Assembly: GCF_009711165.2 (NCBI RefSeq)
Contig: NZ_WMID02000023.1
Span: 1 to 64,000, forward strand
Length of the DNA stretch: 64,000 nt
Direction of reading: 5' to 3'
From: Flavobacterium sp. MC2016-06
Lineage (GTDB): Bacteria > Bacteroidota > Bacteroidia > Flavobacteriales > Flavobacteriaceae
Numbering within the stretch: position 1 is the first letter of the stretch; every line of letters starts with the position of its first letter. Positions 26,716 through 35,902 of the stretch are shown here, in pieces. The translations under genes were made by a program, and so were the position numbers. The notes under the pieces are model-generated. The model saw only the letters and a program-made list of their open reading frames with translations, did no database searches and was not told where the DNA came from.

Positions 26716-29115
26716 ATGTATGTAGTAAAAAGAGATGGCCACAAAGAGCCCGTAATGTTTGATAAGATTACAGAAAGAATAAAAAAATTGTGTTACGGGT
26801 TAAATGAACTCGTAGATCCTGTTAAGGTAGCGATGAGAGTTATCGAAGGATTGTATGACGGAGTTTCTACTTCTGAACTTGATAATCTTGCAGCAGAAAC
26901 GGCGGCATCTATGACAATTGCACACCCAGATTATGCGCAATTGGCAGCTCGTGTGGCGATTTCAAATCTACACTCCAATACAAAAAAATCGTTCTCAGAA
27001 ACGATGAAAGATATGTATAACTACGTAAACCCAAGAAACGGACAAGAAGCACCGTTACTTTCGGATGAAGTATTTAATGTAATCCAAGAAAATTCAGAAT
27101 TCTTAGATTCACATATCATTTATACAAGAGATTTCAATTACGATTACTTTGGTTTCAAAACCTTAGAGCGTTCGTATTTGCTTAAAATAAACGGTAAAAT
27201 TGTCGAAAGACCACAACATATGCTAATGCGTGTGTCAGTAGGGATTCACTTAGACGATTTAAAATCAGTAATTGAAACGTACGATTTAATGTCTAAAAAG
27301 TTCTTTACGCATGCAACTCCAACGTTGTTTAATGCAGGAACTCCAAAACCACAAATGTCTTCTTGTTTCCTTTTGGCAATGCAAGACGATAGTATTGATG
27401 GTATTTATGATACTTTGAAACAAACGGCTAAAATCTCGCAATCAGCTGGAGGAATTGGTCTTTCTATTCATAACGTTCGTGCAACAGGATCTTACATTCG
27501 TGGTACAAACGGAACTTCAAACGGAATTGTTCCGATGTTGCGTGTTTTCAACGATACAGCACGTTATGTAGATCAAGGAGGCGGAAAACGTAAAGGAAGT
27601 TTTGCGATTTACATTGAAACTTGGCATGCTGATATTTTCGAATTTTTGGATTTGAAGAAAAATACAGGAAAAGAAGAAATGCGTGCAAGAGATTTATTCT
27701 TCGCAATGTGGACTTCAGATTTATTCATGAAACGTGTTCAGGAAGATACAACTTGGACTTTAATGTGTCCGAACGAATGTCCTGGATTATACGATGTTTA
27801 CGGAGATGAATTCGAAAAAATGTATTTGGATTATGAATTTAGAGGAAAAGGAAGAAAAACCATTCGTGCACGTGAATTATGGGAGAAAATCCTAGAATCT
27901 CAAATCGAAACGGGAACGCCATATATGTTGTACAAAGATGCAGCAAACCGTAAATCGAACCACAAGAATTTAGGAACTATTCGTTCTTCTAACTTGTGTA
28001 CAGAAATTATGGAGTACACTTCTAAAGACGAAATCGCAGTTTGTAACTTGGCTTCTATTTCATTGCCAATGTTTATTGATAACGGAAAATTCGATCACCA
28101 AGCACTTTACAATGTTACAAAACGTGTAACTCGTAACTTAAACAAAGTAATCGACAGAAATTATTACCCAGTAAAAGAAGCAGAAAATTCTAACTTACGT
28201 CACCGTCCGGTAGGATTAGGAGTACAAGGTTTAGCAGATGCTTTTATTATGTTAAGAATGCCGTTTACAAGTGACGAAGCAAAAACATTAAACCAAGAAA
28301 TTTTCGAAACATTATACTTCGCAGCTGTAACCGCTTCTATGGAAATGGCAAAAGAAGAAGGACCATATTCTACATTCGAAGGATCTCCAATGTCAAAAGG
28401 AGAATTCCAATACAATATGTGGGGAATGAAAGATGAAGAATTATCTGGTCGTTGGGACTGGGCTTCATTAAGAAAAGAAGTTGTAGAGCACGGAGTTCGT
28501 AACTCATTATTGGTTGCGCCAATGCCAACAGCATCTACTTCTCAAATTTTAGGAAACAACGAAGCTTTCGAACCTTATACATCAAACATTTACACACGTC
28601 GTGTATTATCTGGAGAATTTATCGTAGTAAACAAACATTTACTTCACGATCTTGTAGAAAGAGGTTTATGGAACGAGACTTTGAAACAAGAAATTATGCG
28701 TCACAACGGATCAGTTCAAAATATTGACATCATTCCGCAAGACCTAAAGGAACTATACAAAACAGTTTGGGAAATGTCGATGAAAGATATTATCGATATG
28801 TCACGTCAGAGAGGTTATTTTATTGACCAATCACAATCGTTAAACTTATTCATGCAAGATGCAAACTATTCTAAACTTACGTCAATGCACTTCTATGCAT
28901 GGCAGTCAGGTTTAAAAACAGGAATGTATTACCTAAGAACAAAATCTGCGGTAGATGCGATTAAATTCACATTAAACAACGATAAAAAAGAAGAAGATGC
29001 ACCAGCAGCTACTTTAGTACCAGAAACTGAAGCAATCAGCGTAGAAGATTATAAAGCAATGCTGCTTAAAGCACAAGCTGGAGATCCAGAAGATTGTGAA
29101 ATGTGCGGGTCTTAA
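26716..29115 (+). CDS. nrdA: Class I ribonucleotide reductase, alpha subunit
   Basis: A 799-residue catalytic subunit that reduces ribonucleoside diphosphates. Residues 1-95 are an ATP-cone allosteric domain ([20 protein letters not shown]). The barrel holds the reducing cysteines and active-site set: [25 protein letters not shown] (Asn, Cys, Glu) and [13 protein letters not shown]. The extreme C-terminus is ECEMCGS-like (EDCEMCGS), the swinging CxxC pair that is re-reduced by thioredoxin or glutaredoxin. Codon choice is regular, consistent with high expression. Its terminator hairpin (29172-29204) is duplicated beyond the next gene. Confidence 0.96.
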   Translation: MYVVKRDGHKEPVMFDKITERIKKLCYGLNELVDPVKVAMRVIEGLYDGVSTSELDNLAAETAASMTIAHPDYAQLAARVAISNLHSNTKKSFSETMKDMYNYVNPRNGQEAPLLSDEVFNVIQENSEFLDSHIIYTRDFNYDYFGFKTLERSYLLKINGKIVERPQHMLMRVSVGIHLDDLKSVIETYDLMSKKFFTHATPTLFNAGTPKPQMSSCFLLAMQDDSIDGIYDTLKQTAKISQSAGGIGLSIHNVRATGSYIRGTNGTSNGIVPMLRVFNDTARYVDQGGGKRKGSFAIYIETWHADIFEFLDLKKNTGKEEMRARDLFFAMWTSDLFMKRVQEDTTWTLMCPNECPGLYDVYGDEFEKMYLDYEFRGKGRKTIRARELWEKILESQIETGTPYMLYKDAANRKSNHKNLGTIRSSNLCTEIMEYTSKDEIAVCNLASISLPMFIDNGKFDHQALYNVTKRVTRNLNKVIDRNYYPVKEAENSNLRHRPVGLGVQGLADAFIMLRMPFTSDEAKTLNQEIFETLYFAAVTASMEMAKEEGPYSTFEGSPMSKGEFQYNMWGMKDEELSGRWDWASLRKEVVEHGVRNSLLVAPMPTASTSQILGNNEAFEPYTSNIYTRRVLSGEFIVVNKHLLHDLVERGLWNETLKQEIMRHNGSVQNIDIIPQDLKELYKTVWEMSMKDIIDMSRQRGYFIDQSQSLNLFMQDANYSKLTSMHFYAWQSGLKTGMYYLRTKSAVDAIKFTLNNDKKEEDAPAATLVPETEAISVEDYKAMLLKAQAGDPEDCEMCGS

Positions 29116-29171
29116 TTTTTGTTTTAGAAGAAAGAATAAAGAATAAAGAAAAATGATTTATTCGTAATGTT

Positions 29172-29204
29172 AAAAGCAGTTATTGTAATGATAACTGCTT
29201 TTTT
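29172..29204 (+). terminator. nrdA terminator (left copy of flanking repeat)
   Basis: AAAAGCAGTTAT and ATAACTGCTTTTTT form a strong hairpin with T run. The same sequence, including the loop TTGTAATG, is found again at 30167-30200 with one base change, on the other side of the AbiTii gene. Confidence 0.88.
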
Positions 29205-29217
29205 ATAATAGAAAAAT

Positions 29218-30141
29218 ATGAAATTAATCAATGATATTGTAAATGAATTAATTGATACTGAGAAATCAATTAATTCTCCACTTTTGAAAACAAAGGTTTT
29301 AGCGAGTAGGCTTCAAAATGAAACCCTTTTAAGATGGGTTAGTAATGAGTTAAAAGGGTATAATCATTCGGATGAATTACCAGATTATAGGAAATTTAAA
29401 GGAAATATAGTTGGTACATATATCGTCGGAAATCAGCAATATAATAATCAGCCAGTTCCAATAATTGGTATTGATGACGAATTTCGAAAAAGTTTAACAA
29501 ATATGAACTTTTATGATAGTGTTTCAAGTTTGGAAAATCTTAAAAGAGAAGATGGGAGAGGGAAATTAGAACATGTTTTTCCTGCTGAAATTACGGGACT
29601 TATTGAAGAAAATTGGATAAATATGGGTAATCCTTATTTGCAATTGGTAAACTGTAAAAGATGGGTTGCGGGTAATGCAGTTGCAGGAATTCTAGCGTCA
29701 ATAAGGAATAATTTATTAGATTTTATGCTTAAAATAGATTCTGAATTTGGAAATATTACAGAAATAGAAGAATTAAAAACTAAGAAAAAAGCAATTGCGA
29801 CAATTATGAATCAAACAATTATAAATAATACAGGAGATGGGAATATTTTAAATACAGGGGGAAAAGCTAATATTTCAGCAAATATAAGTATTGCAAAAGG
29901 TAATAAAGAAGAACTTTCGCGACGTTTACAAGAAGGTGGAATGAATGAAGATGATGTGGCTGAGCTTGTTGAAATAATAGATGATGAAGAACCAAATTTT
30001 GTAAATAAAACTTTTGGGCAAAAGGTAAACACTTGGACTAAAAAAATGCTAGGAAAGGCACTTGATGGTTCTTGGAACATTGGAATAGGTGCTGCGGGAA
30101 GTTTGATCGCAGATGCGGTTAAAGCTTATTATTTAATGTAG
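29218..30141 (+). CDS. AbiTii-domain protein, candidate phage-defence gene
   Basis: A 307-residue protein. Residues 1 to about 190 match the AbiTii domain, named from abortive-infection proteins (LINDIVNELIDTEKSINSPL, LLKTKVLASRL, WVSNELKGYN, LPDYRKFKG). Residues 195-230 are Asn/Gly-rich (INNTGDGNILNTGG), then comes an acidic helical segment, and the tail (about 285-305, GIGAAGSLIADAVKAYY) is a Gly/Ala-rich amphipathic or membrane-prone helix that could be an effector. The gene is a lone insertion between two copies of the nrdA terminator hairpin, 13 bases after one and 25 before the other. Defence function is inferred from the domain name and context only. Confidence 0.75.
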   Translation: MKLINDIVNELIDTEKSINSPLLKTKVLASRLQNETLLRWVSNELKGYNHSDELPDYRKFKGNIVGTYIVGNQQYNNQPVPIIGIDDEFRKSLTNMNFYDSVSSLENLKREDGRGKLEHVFPAEITGLIEENWINMGNPYLQLVNCKRWVAGNAVAGILASIRNNLLDFMLKIDSEFGNITEIEELKTKKKAIATIMNQTIINNTGDGNILNTGGKANISANISIAKGNKEELSRRLQEGGMNEDDVAELVEIIDDEEPNFVNKTFGQKVNTWTKKMLGKALDGSWNIGIGAAGSLIADAVKAYYLM

Positions 30142-30166
30142 AATGTTATAGAAAGTTTAATAATAA

Positions 30167-30200
30167 AAAAAGCAGTTATTGTAATGATAGCTGCTTTTTT
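30167..30200 (+). terminator. Terminator after AbiTii gene (right copy of flanking repeat)
   Basis: AGCAGTTATTGTAATGATAG then CTGCTTTTTT repeats the hairpin at 29172-29204 with one substitution (A to G, giving a G-U pair), 995 bp away in direct orientation. Confidence 0.88.
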
Positions 30201-30554
30201 TATTTCATTTTTCTAACTAATCTTGTCATTTGAAATGACAAATAAATCCGCTTAATCTGCAAAATCTGCGTGCGTTTTATACCAAAGTATCCACAATCTT
30301 GTCATCCCGAGGAACGAGGGATCTTCGCAAGTAGCTCGACAAACAAAATCATTAATCTTTGAGGGAATCCTAATGTGATTTCTCGACTTCGCTCGAAATG
30401 ACAAATATGACGAGTAAACTTTTTTGTTCCTTGTAGAATTGGCAATATTTTAAATATAATCCTCGTTTAAACTATTCTGTACAATTCATTAAAAATCTTC
30501 AAATTAAACCTTTTCAAAAAACAAAAGTCTTATTAATATATAATTCCTATTGTT
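30201..30554. repeat. Repeat-filled gap before the DUF1800 gene
   Basis: No gene. Bases 30221-30240 hold a short TTGTCATTTGAAATGACAA palindrome, 30241-30275 AATCCGCTTAATCTGC-type words, and 30295-30406 a pair of CTTGTCATCCCGAGGAACGA and TCGACTTCGCTCGAAATGAC units in inverted orientation, members of the family also at 121-289. The last 150 bases are AT-rich and presumably hold the DUF1800 promoter, which I could not place. Confidence 0.65.
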
Positions 30555-31952
30555 ATGAAAAAAAGCAATCTTTGGTCGTTACGATTAGGTTTCTCAGGAA
30601 AAGAAGCCGATACAATCGAGAAGTTAGGATTAGAAAAATTCCTAAAGAAATCGTATGAATCAAAGGTGGATAAACAGCTTCCAGAATTTCTTAATGACGA
30701 TCCGAAGACACTTGCTGAATTAAAGGAATTAAGAGAAGCCATAAAAAATGCTGATTCTGAAACAAAAAAGAAAGAGCTTAAAAAAGCAATCTACTCTGGA
30801 GTTGAATTTCGCAGATGGTGGATTAATAAAATGCGAACAGATGAATTTCCGCTTCGGGAAAATATGGTTGTGTTCTGGCACAATCATTTCGTTTCGACTT
30901 CTCAAAAAGTAAAAGTCAATTATTGGATTTACCAGCACAATATGATTTTGCGTGAAAATGCTTTCGGAAATTTCAAAGAACTCACAAAGCAAATCGTAAA
31001 GTCGAATGCAATGGTGAAATATTTGGATAATGTCGACAATAAAAAAGATAAAATCAACGAAAATCTAAGCCGCGAATTGCTGGAATTATTCACCATTGGA
31101 ATTGGAAATTATTCTGAAAGCGATATTAAAAATGGCGCGCGAGCTTTGGCGGGATTAAATTATGGAGAAGATGGTGCTGTTTATAGAAAGCGTATAGAAG
31201 ATGATACCGATAAAACCTATTTCGGTAAAACCGGAAACTGGAAAGCCGATGATTTAATCGATATTATTTTTGAGCAAAAAGCGATTCCATATTTAATCAC
31301 CCGAAAAATTCTAGAATGGTTTATTTATGATAATCCGTCAGAGGAGTTGGTAATTTATTACGGCGATTATTTCCGAAAAAAGAACTTTGAGATTGAACCT
31401 TTACTAACCAAGATTTTCTTAGAAGAATATGCTAAAGACAATTCAGGAACCAAAATCAAAGATCCTTTAGTATATATTATTCAGCTTATAAACGAATTAG
31501 AAGTTAAAGACTTTGATGATGCTATGATTGCTCTTTTTTTGAGACAGCAAGGAATGGATTTATACAATCAAGTAAATGTAAAAGGCTGGGATGGCGGTAA
31601 TTCTTGGTTGACTTCTCAAATTTATTTACAACGAAATAACACATCAGATTTGCTTTGCAGCGGCAGAAGTATTTCGAGGAAAGTAATAAAAACAATGGTT
31701 GAAGAAGGAGGGAACTCAAATACTGAATTCGAAAAAATTGAGGTGAAAATTGATTTTGATACCAACGGAACAAATAAAACGGTCATTGCAGCATTATCCA
31801 ATAGATTATTATTTAAGGTCGATGATTCGATGCAGAAGGACATGGAGAATTTACTTAAGTATGATTTTGATCCAAAAGAAGAACATGCCAATTTTGCCGT
31901 TATTCGGTTATTCAATTACATCTCAAAATTACCAGAATATCAATTAATCTAG
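30555..31952 (+). CDS. DUF1800-family protein
   Basis: A 465-residue protein of the DUF1800 family. Characteristic stretches are RWWINKMRTDEFPLRENMVV followed by FWHNHFVSTSQKV, then ENLSRELLELFTIGIGNYSE and DIIFEQKAIPYLITRKILEWF. No signal peptide is evident at this start. DUF1800 genes almost always precede a DUF1501 gene; here the gap is 5 bases. The pair is thought to act in export or surface display of DUF1501 hydrolase-like proteins, but the function is unproven. Confidence 0.88.
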   Translation: MKKSNLWSLRLGFSGKEADTIEKLGLEKFLKKSYESKVDKQLPEFLNDDPKTLAELKELREAIKNADSETKKKELKKAIYSGVEFRRWWINKMRTDEFPLRENMVVFWHNHFVSTSQKVKVNYWIYQHNMILRENAFGNFKELTKQIVKSNAMVKYLDNVDNKKDKINENLSRELLELFTIGIGNYSESDIKNGARALAGLNYGEDGAVYRKRIEDDTDKTYFGKTGNWKADDLIDIIFEQKAIPYLITRKILEWFIYDNPSEELVIYYGDYFRKKNFEIEPLLTKIFLEEYAKDNSGTKIKDPLVYIIQLINELEVKDFDDAMIALFLRQQGMDLYNQVNVKGWDGGNSWLTSQIYLQRNNTSDLLCSGRSISRKVIKTMVEEGGNSNTEFEKIEVKIDFDTNGTNKTVIAALSNRLLFKVDDSMQKDMENLLKYDFDPKEEHANFAVIRLFNYISKLPEYQLI

Positions 31953-31957
31953 AAGTT

Positions 31958-33127
31958 ATGAACAGAAGAAATTTCATATCAATAACAGGAACATTTACCG
32001 GTGGATTGCTTTTGCTTCCTGATTTTTTGCACGCTTATGGTACGCAGAATAATTTAGTTATTGGCGAACAATGTGTGGTGTTTGTACAGCTAAACGGAGG
32101 AAATGACGGATTGAATACTTTTATTCCGTACGATGATCCGCTCTATTACGATTACAGAACAAAAATTGCTTTAAGTAAAGATGTAGTTGTCAGCAAGAAT
32201 AAAGGAATGGCGTTTCATCCCGCATTAAAAGATTTTGCTCAAATGCAGCAAAATGGAGATTTAACGGTAATTCAGAATGTTGGATATCCAGAGCCGATTC
32301 GTTCGCATTTTCGTTCACAGGAAATTTGGCAGACAGCAACAGATTCTAATAGATATATAAATGAAGGCTGGCTTGGTCGCTATTTAGATTTACAATGTAA
32401 AGAACATGATCCGACAGCAGGAATAAATTTAGATTCGATTGATAATTTGGCATTAAAAGGAATTGAACCCAATTCGATAACGGTGAAAGACCCAAATCGA
32501 TTTAAAGTAAAATCAGATAAAGAAGAAAACGTCACTTTATCAGATAATCCACAATTAGACTTTGTTCGAAAAATTGCTAATTCTGTGACAGAAGGCTCAG
32601 ATGAAATCCAGAAAGCTTTAGCGAAATCGAAAGCTGAAATAAGTTATCCGAAAACAGGTTTGTCTAAAAATCTTGAATGGATTGCGAGATTGATAAAAGG
32701 AAACTTGAATTCGAAAGTATATTATACGTCGCTTGGCGGTTTTGATACGCATGACAATCAGCTTGTCATTCAAGACAGAAAACTATCAGAACTGAATGAT
32801 GCTTTGTTTAGTTTTTATCAAGATTTAAAACAATCAAAAATGCTTCAGAATGTAACGGTTGTTGTTTTCTCTGAATTCGGGCGACGAGTAAAAGATAACG
32901 GAAACGGTACCGATCACGGAACTGCAGCACCAATGTTTATTATTGGCGGAAATAATAAAGAAACTATTTTAGGACATAATCCTGATTTGTCTAATTTAGA
33001 TAATGGCGATTTGAAGTACGAGATAGATTTTAGAAGTGTTTACGCATCACTATTACAGCAAAAATTAGGATTTGATTATGCTAATATTGGAATAAAGAAT
33101 AATCCTGTTGCTGGATTATTTTCTTGA
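31958..33127 (+). CDS. DUF1501-family (sulfatase-like fold) protein
   Basis: A 389-residue protein with an N-terminal NRRNFISITGTFTGG that looks like a twin-arginine export signal and a hydrophobic stretch ending near HAYG. The DUF1501 body shares the alkaline phosphatase/sulfatase fold: VFVQLNGGNDGLNTFIPY, then GYPEPIRSHFRSQEIWQTA, GGFDTHDNQ and VVVFSEFGRRVKDNG, with GTDHGTAAPMFI. It is translationally linked to the DUF1800 gene. Substrate is unknown. Confidence 0.88.
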   Translation: MNRRNFISITGTFTGGLLLLPDFLHAYGTQNNLVIGEQCVVFVQLNGGNDGLNTFIPYDDPLYYDYRTKIALSKDVVVSKNKGMAFHPALKDFAQMQQNGDLTVIQNVGYPEPIRSHFRSQEIWQTATDSNRYINEGWLGRYLDLQCKEHDPTAGINLDSIDNLALKGIEPNSITVKDPNRFKVKSDKEENVTLSDNPQLDFVRKIANSVTEGSDEIQKALAKSKAEISYPKTGLSKNLEWIARLIKGNLNSKVYYTSLGGFDTHDNQLVIQDRKLSELNDALFSFYQDLKQSKMLQNVTVVVFSEFGRRVKDNGNGTDHGTAAPMFIIGGNNKETILGHNPDLSNLDNGDLKYEIDFRSVYASLLQQKLGFDYANIGIKNNPVAGLFS

Positions 33128-33511
33128 GTTTATCGTGTGTAACCACAATCTTGTCATCCTGACGAAGGAAGGATCTTCGCAACAAAATTCCACAAAGATT
33201 GATTTTATTTGTCGTGTTTCTAGTGCGATTTCTCGTTCCTCGAAATGACAAATAGTGCGAAAAATGATTTTGATTGTGGAGTTTCTCGCGAAGATTCTTC
33301 GTTCCTCAGAATGACAAAGCAGACTAAATATTAAGATTTAAGAATAACTTTTAAGGTAAAATCTTAGAACCTTAGCAACTCAGAATCTCAGAAACTTTAA
33401 AAAATCTAAATATACATATCTCATTTTAAGGTCTTTTTTTTATATTATCATACAAAACTTGATAAATTTGTTAAGAAATCCCTTTTTGTTTCATAAAATG
33501 CAATATTTTTT
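33128..33511. repeat. Gap with TGTCATT/GAGGAACGAAG repeats
   Basis: The region from the DUF1501 stop to the attenuator promoter has no gene. Bases 33146-33192 and 33276-33317 are inverted members of the GAGGAACGAAG family, with another half unit (TCGTTCCTCGAAATGACA) at 33232-33249. The remaining 33330-33510 is AT-rich with nothing identifiable. Confidence 0.65.
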
Positions 33512-33541
33512 TTGGTGCACTGAAAATAATTTATACATTCG
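33512..33541 (+). promoter_or_regulatory. Promoter of the Phe/Tyr attenuator
   Basis: TTG at 33512-33514, a 19-base spacer and TACATTCG at 33534-33541 (one mismatch to TAnnTTTG) match the Bacteroidota sigma factor consensus. The expected start of transcription is about 33547, 24 bases before the leader ATG. Confidence 0.6.
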
Positions 33542-33570
33542 CAGAGAATTTATTGAAATACACAAACAAA

Positions 33571-33651
33571 ATGTCTAATAACCGTTTTTATTTTAGCAAC
33601 TCTTTTTATTTCTTCTTTAGTAGAAGTGAGGATTGTGCTATGGTTATTTGA
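33571..33651 (+). CDS. Phe/Tyr-rich leader peptide (attenuator)
   Basis: A 26-codon open frame from ATG 33571 to TGA 33649-33651 encodes MSNNRFYFSNSFYFFFSRS followed by EDCAMVI. Eight of residues 6-16 are Phe or Tyr, including Phe-Phe-Phe, exactly the amino acids made by the downstream operon. Such a peptide is the sensor of ribosome-mediated attenuation: stalling at Phe or Tyr codons leaves the segment AGGATTGT (33629-33636) free to pair downstream, while completion of translation covers it. It was too short to be picked up as an ordinary gene. Confidence is high because the base pairing that the model needs is also present. Confidence 0.85.
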   Translation: MSNNRFYFSNSFYFFFSRSEDCAMVI

Positions 33652-33711
33652 AAAATTTAAAAGACAAATAAAACTAATATACAATCCTGATGAAAATCAG
33701 GATTTTTTTTT
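33629..33711 (+). promoter_or_regulatory. Attenuator: antiterminator and terminator
   Basis: Terminator: AATCCTGAT (33683-33691), loop GAAA and ATCAGGATT (33696-33704), then a run of T to 33711, 7 bases before the pheA ATG. Antiterminator: AGGATTGT (33629-33636) is perfectly complementary to ACAATCCT (33681-33688), overlapping the 5' arm of the terminator, so the two structures exclude each other. A small protector stem CTTCT/AGAAG (about 33612-33626) lies over the Phe codons. Confidence 0.85.
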
Positions 33712-33717
33712 GAATAT

Positions 33718-34545
33718 ATGACAACGAAAATTGCAATACAAGGTATAAAAGGTTCTTTTCATCATCAAGTAGTTAAAGAGTATTTTGCTGAAAATGTGGA
33801 AATTGATGAATGTTTATCTTTTGAGGAATTAATTGACAGCTTGCTTGCAGGAAAATCAGATCAAGCAGTAATGGCAATTGAAAATTCTATTGCAGGGCCA
33901 ATTATTCCGAATTATGCTTTGATTGACAAGAATAATTTACACATAATTGGAGAACATTATTTAAGTATTCATCAAAATTTAATGGCTTTAAAAGGTCAGA
34001 AGATTGAAGACATAAAAGAAGTTCATTCGCACCCAATGGCATTATTGCAATGTATGGATTTCTTAAAAACTTATCCAAACATAAAATTGGTTGAAGATAA
34101 AGATACAGCCGAAACAGCAAGAAGAATTCAGGAAAAACAATTAACCGGAATTGCTGCAATCGCAAGTAAAACGGCTTCTGAAATGTATGATTTAGAAATT
34201 CTGGCGCCAGAAATTCAGACCATCAAAAATAACATGACACGTTTCGTGATTATTAAAAAACAGAATTCATTTTTACCGGAAAGCGAAATCAACAGAGCTT
34301 CAATCAAATTTGAATTAGATCATAAAAGAGGAAGTTTAGCAGCAGTTTTAAATGTAATGAGCGACTGCAAATTGAATTTAACAAAAATTCAATCGCTTCC
34401 AAAAATTGAAACACCTTGGAAATATTCATTTTTCGTAGACGTAACATTTGAGAAATATGAAGATTTTGCAAAAGCAAAAACGTTACTAAATATAATGGCC
34501 GAGTATTTTAAAGTTTTGGGAGAATATAAGAACACAAAACCGTAA
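33718..34545 (+). CDS. pheA: Prephenate dehydratase
   Basis: A 275-residue monofunctional enzyme converting prephenate to phenylpyruvate. The catalytic domain (1-185) starts IAIQGIKGSFHHQVVKEYF and holds AIENSIAGPI and the NNMTRFVII motif with the essential Thr-Arg-Phe. The C-terminal ACT domain (about 195-275) has the Phe-binding motifs KRGSLAAVL and IQSLPK, so it is likely feedback inhibited by Phe. It is the first gene after the attenuator and is followed by the aminotransferase gene after 117 bases. Confidence 0.95.
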   Translation: MTTKIAIQGIKGSFHHQVVKEYFAENVEIDECLSFEELIDSLLAGKSDQAVMAIENSIAGPIIPNYALIDKNNLHIIGEHYLSIHQNLMALKGQKIEDIKEVHSHPMALLQCMDFLKTYPNIKLVEDKDTAETARRIQEKQLTGIAAIASKTASEMYDLEILAPEIQTIKNNMTRFVIIKKQNSFLPESEINRASIKFELDHKRGSLAAVLNVMSDCKLNLTKIQSLPKIETPWKYSFFVDVTFEKYEDFAKAKTLLNIMAEYFKVLGEYKNTKP

Positions 34546-34662
34546 ACGGTAAAATTCAATTTTTTTAAATTCCAAATTCCAATCCTTTGGCTTTGCTCAG
34601 GATTACAAAAGATAAAAGCATCAAGCTTGGGCTTAAAGCCTAAAGCAAAATAAATAAAAAAA
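34546..34662 (+). other. pheA-aminotransferase gap with small hairpins
   Basis: AATCCTTTGGCTTTGCTCAG followed by GATT can fold (AATCCT/AGGATT), and GGCTTTAAGCCC-type bases at 34628-34640 form a second small palindrome. Neither is followed by a T run, so readthrough within the operon is expected. Confidence 0.35.
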
Positions 34663-35808
34663 ATGATTACAACAGCAAAACGATTAGACACAGTTGAAGA
34701 ATACTATTTCTCATCAAAATTGAGAGAAGTGAGACAACTAATGTCTGAGGGAAAATCGATCATCAATATGGGAATCGGAAGCCCAGATTTGAGTCCTTCT
34801 AAAGCAGTTATTGAAGCAGTAGCTTTGGCAATTCAAGACGAGAATGGGCATGGTTATCAAAACTATCAGGGGTTACCGGAATTGAGGAAAGGGATGGCAG
34901 ATTTTTACCAAAATCAGTTTGGTGTCGAAGTAAATCCGAATAATGAGATTTTGCCTTTGATGGGTTCGAAAGAAGGAATTATGCACATTTCGTTAGCATT
35001 TCTAAATGAAGGCGATCACGTTTTAATTCCGAATCCAGGTTATCCAACGTATACTTCGGTAACTAATTTGGTACAAGCTGTTCCGGTTTATTATGACTTG
35101 AAAGAAGAAAATAACTGGGAACCTGATTTTGAAGCTTTAGAAAAATTAGATCTTTCGAAAGTAAAAATTATGTGGTTGGGTTATCCACACATGCCAACAG
35201 GAGCGAGAGGAAGTTTAGCGTTATTTGAAAAATTGGTTGCTTTTGCAAAAAAGCACAACATATTATTGATCAATGACAATCCGTATAGTTTTGTTTTGAA
35301 TGATAATCCGATGAGTTTATTGCAAGTGGAAGGAGCAAAAGACGTGGCTTTAGAATTGAATTCATTAAGCAAAACGTTCAACATGGCGGGCTGGAGAGTT
35401 GGAATGGTTTTAGGAAATGCCGAAATCATTGACGCGGTTCTAAAAGTAAAAAGCAACATGGACAGCGGTATGTTTTACGGAATTCAAAAAGGTGCAGTTG
35501 CAGCTTTAAATTGTGACAAATCTTGGTTTGATGAACAAAACAAAATTTACAAACGCCGTCGTGAATTAACAGAAAAACTAGCAGAAAAATTAGGCTGTAA
35601 AGTTTATAAAGAAGGAGTTGGACTTTTTGTTTGGGCAAAATTGCCAGAAGGAATCGAATCATCAGAAAAGTTCATTGACGAAATATTATACGAGAAACAT
35701 ATTTTTATCACGCCGGGAACTATTTTCGGAAGCAACGGCGAAGGATATATTAGATTCTCATTGTGTGTGAAAGAAGAAAAAGTACAAGAAGCGATAGATC
35801 GATTTTAG
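34663..35808 (+). CDS. PLP-dependent aminotransferase (class I/II)
   Basis: A 381-residue fold-type I aminotransferase. Recognisable are INMGIGSPDLSPSKAVIEAV, the substrate loop GYQNYQGLPELRKG, PNPGYPTYTS, the Asn-Asp region LLINDNPYSF and ELNSLSKTFNMAGWRVGM, where Ser-Leu-Ser-Lys provides the PLP Lys. Its place between pheA and tyrA suggests it transaminates phenylpyruvate and hydroxyphenylpyruvate, although aspartate-type specificity cannot be excluded. A perfect inverted repeat begins 3 bases after its stop. Confidence 0.92.
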   Translation: MITTAKRLDTVEEYYFSSKLREVRQLMSEGKSIINMGIGSPDLSPSKAVIEAVALAIQDENGHGYQNYQGLPELRKGMADFYQNQFGVEVNPNNEILPLMGSKEGIMHISLAFLNEGDHVLIPNPGYPTYTSVTNLVQAVPVYYDLKEENNWEPDFEALEKLDLSKVKIMWLGYPHMPTGARGSLALFEKLVAFAKKHNILLINDNPYSFVLNDNPMSLLQVEGAKDVALELNSLSKTFNMAGWRVGMVLGNAEIIDAVLKVKSNMDSGMFYGIQKGAVAALNCDKSWFDEQNKIYKRRRELTEKLAEKLGCKVYKEGVGLFVWAKLPEGIESSEKFIDEILYEKHIFITPGTIFGSNGEGYIRFSLCVKEEKVQEAIDRF

Positions 35809-35810
35809 AT

Positions 35811-35884
35811 GTCATTGCGAGGAACGAAGCAATCTCAGTTGCTGAATGAATTGTTAGTGTGATTGCTTCGTTCCTCGCAATGAC
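35811..35884. repeat. Perfect inverted repeat after the aminotransferase gene
   Basis: GTCATTGCGAGGAACGAAGC (35811) continuing to 35834 is exactly complementary over 24 bases to 35861-35884, with a 26-base loop. It is the most regular member of the GAGGAACGAAG family in the window and sits inside the aromatic operon. Confidence 0.9.
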
Positions 35885-35902
35885 GAAAGGTCTTGAAAAA
35901 AC

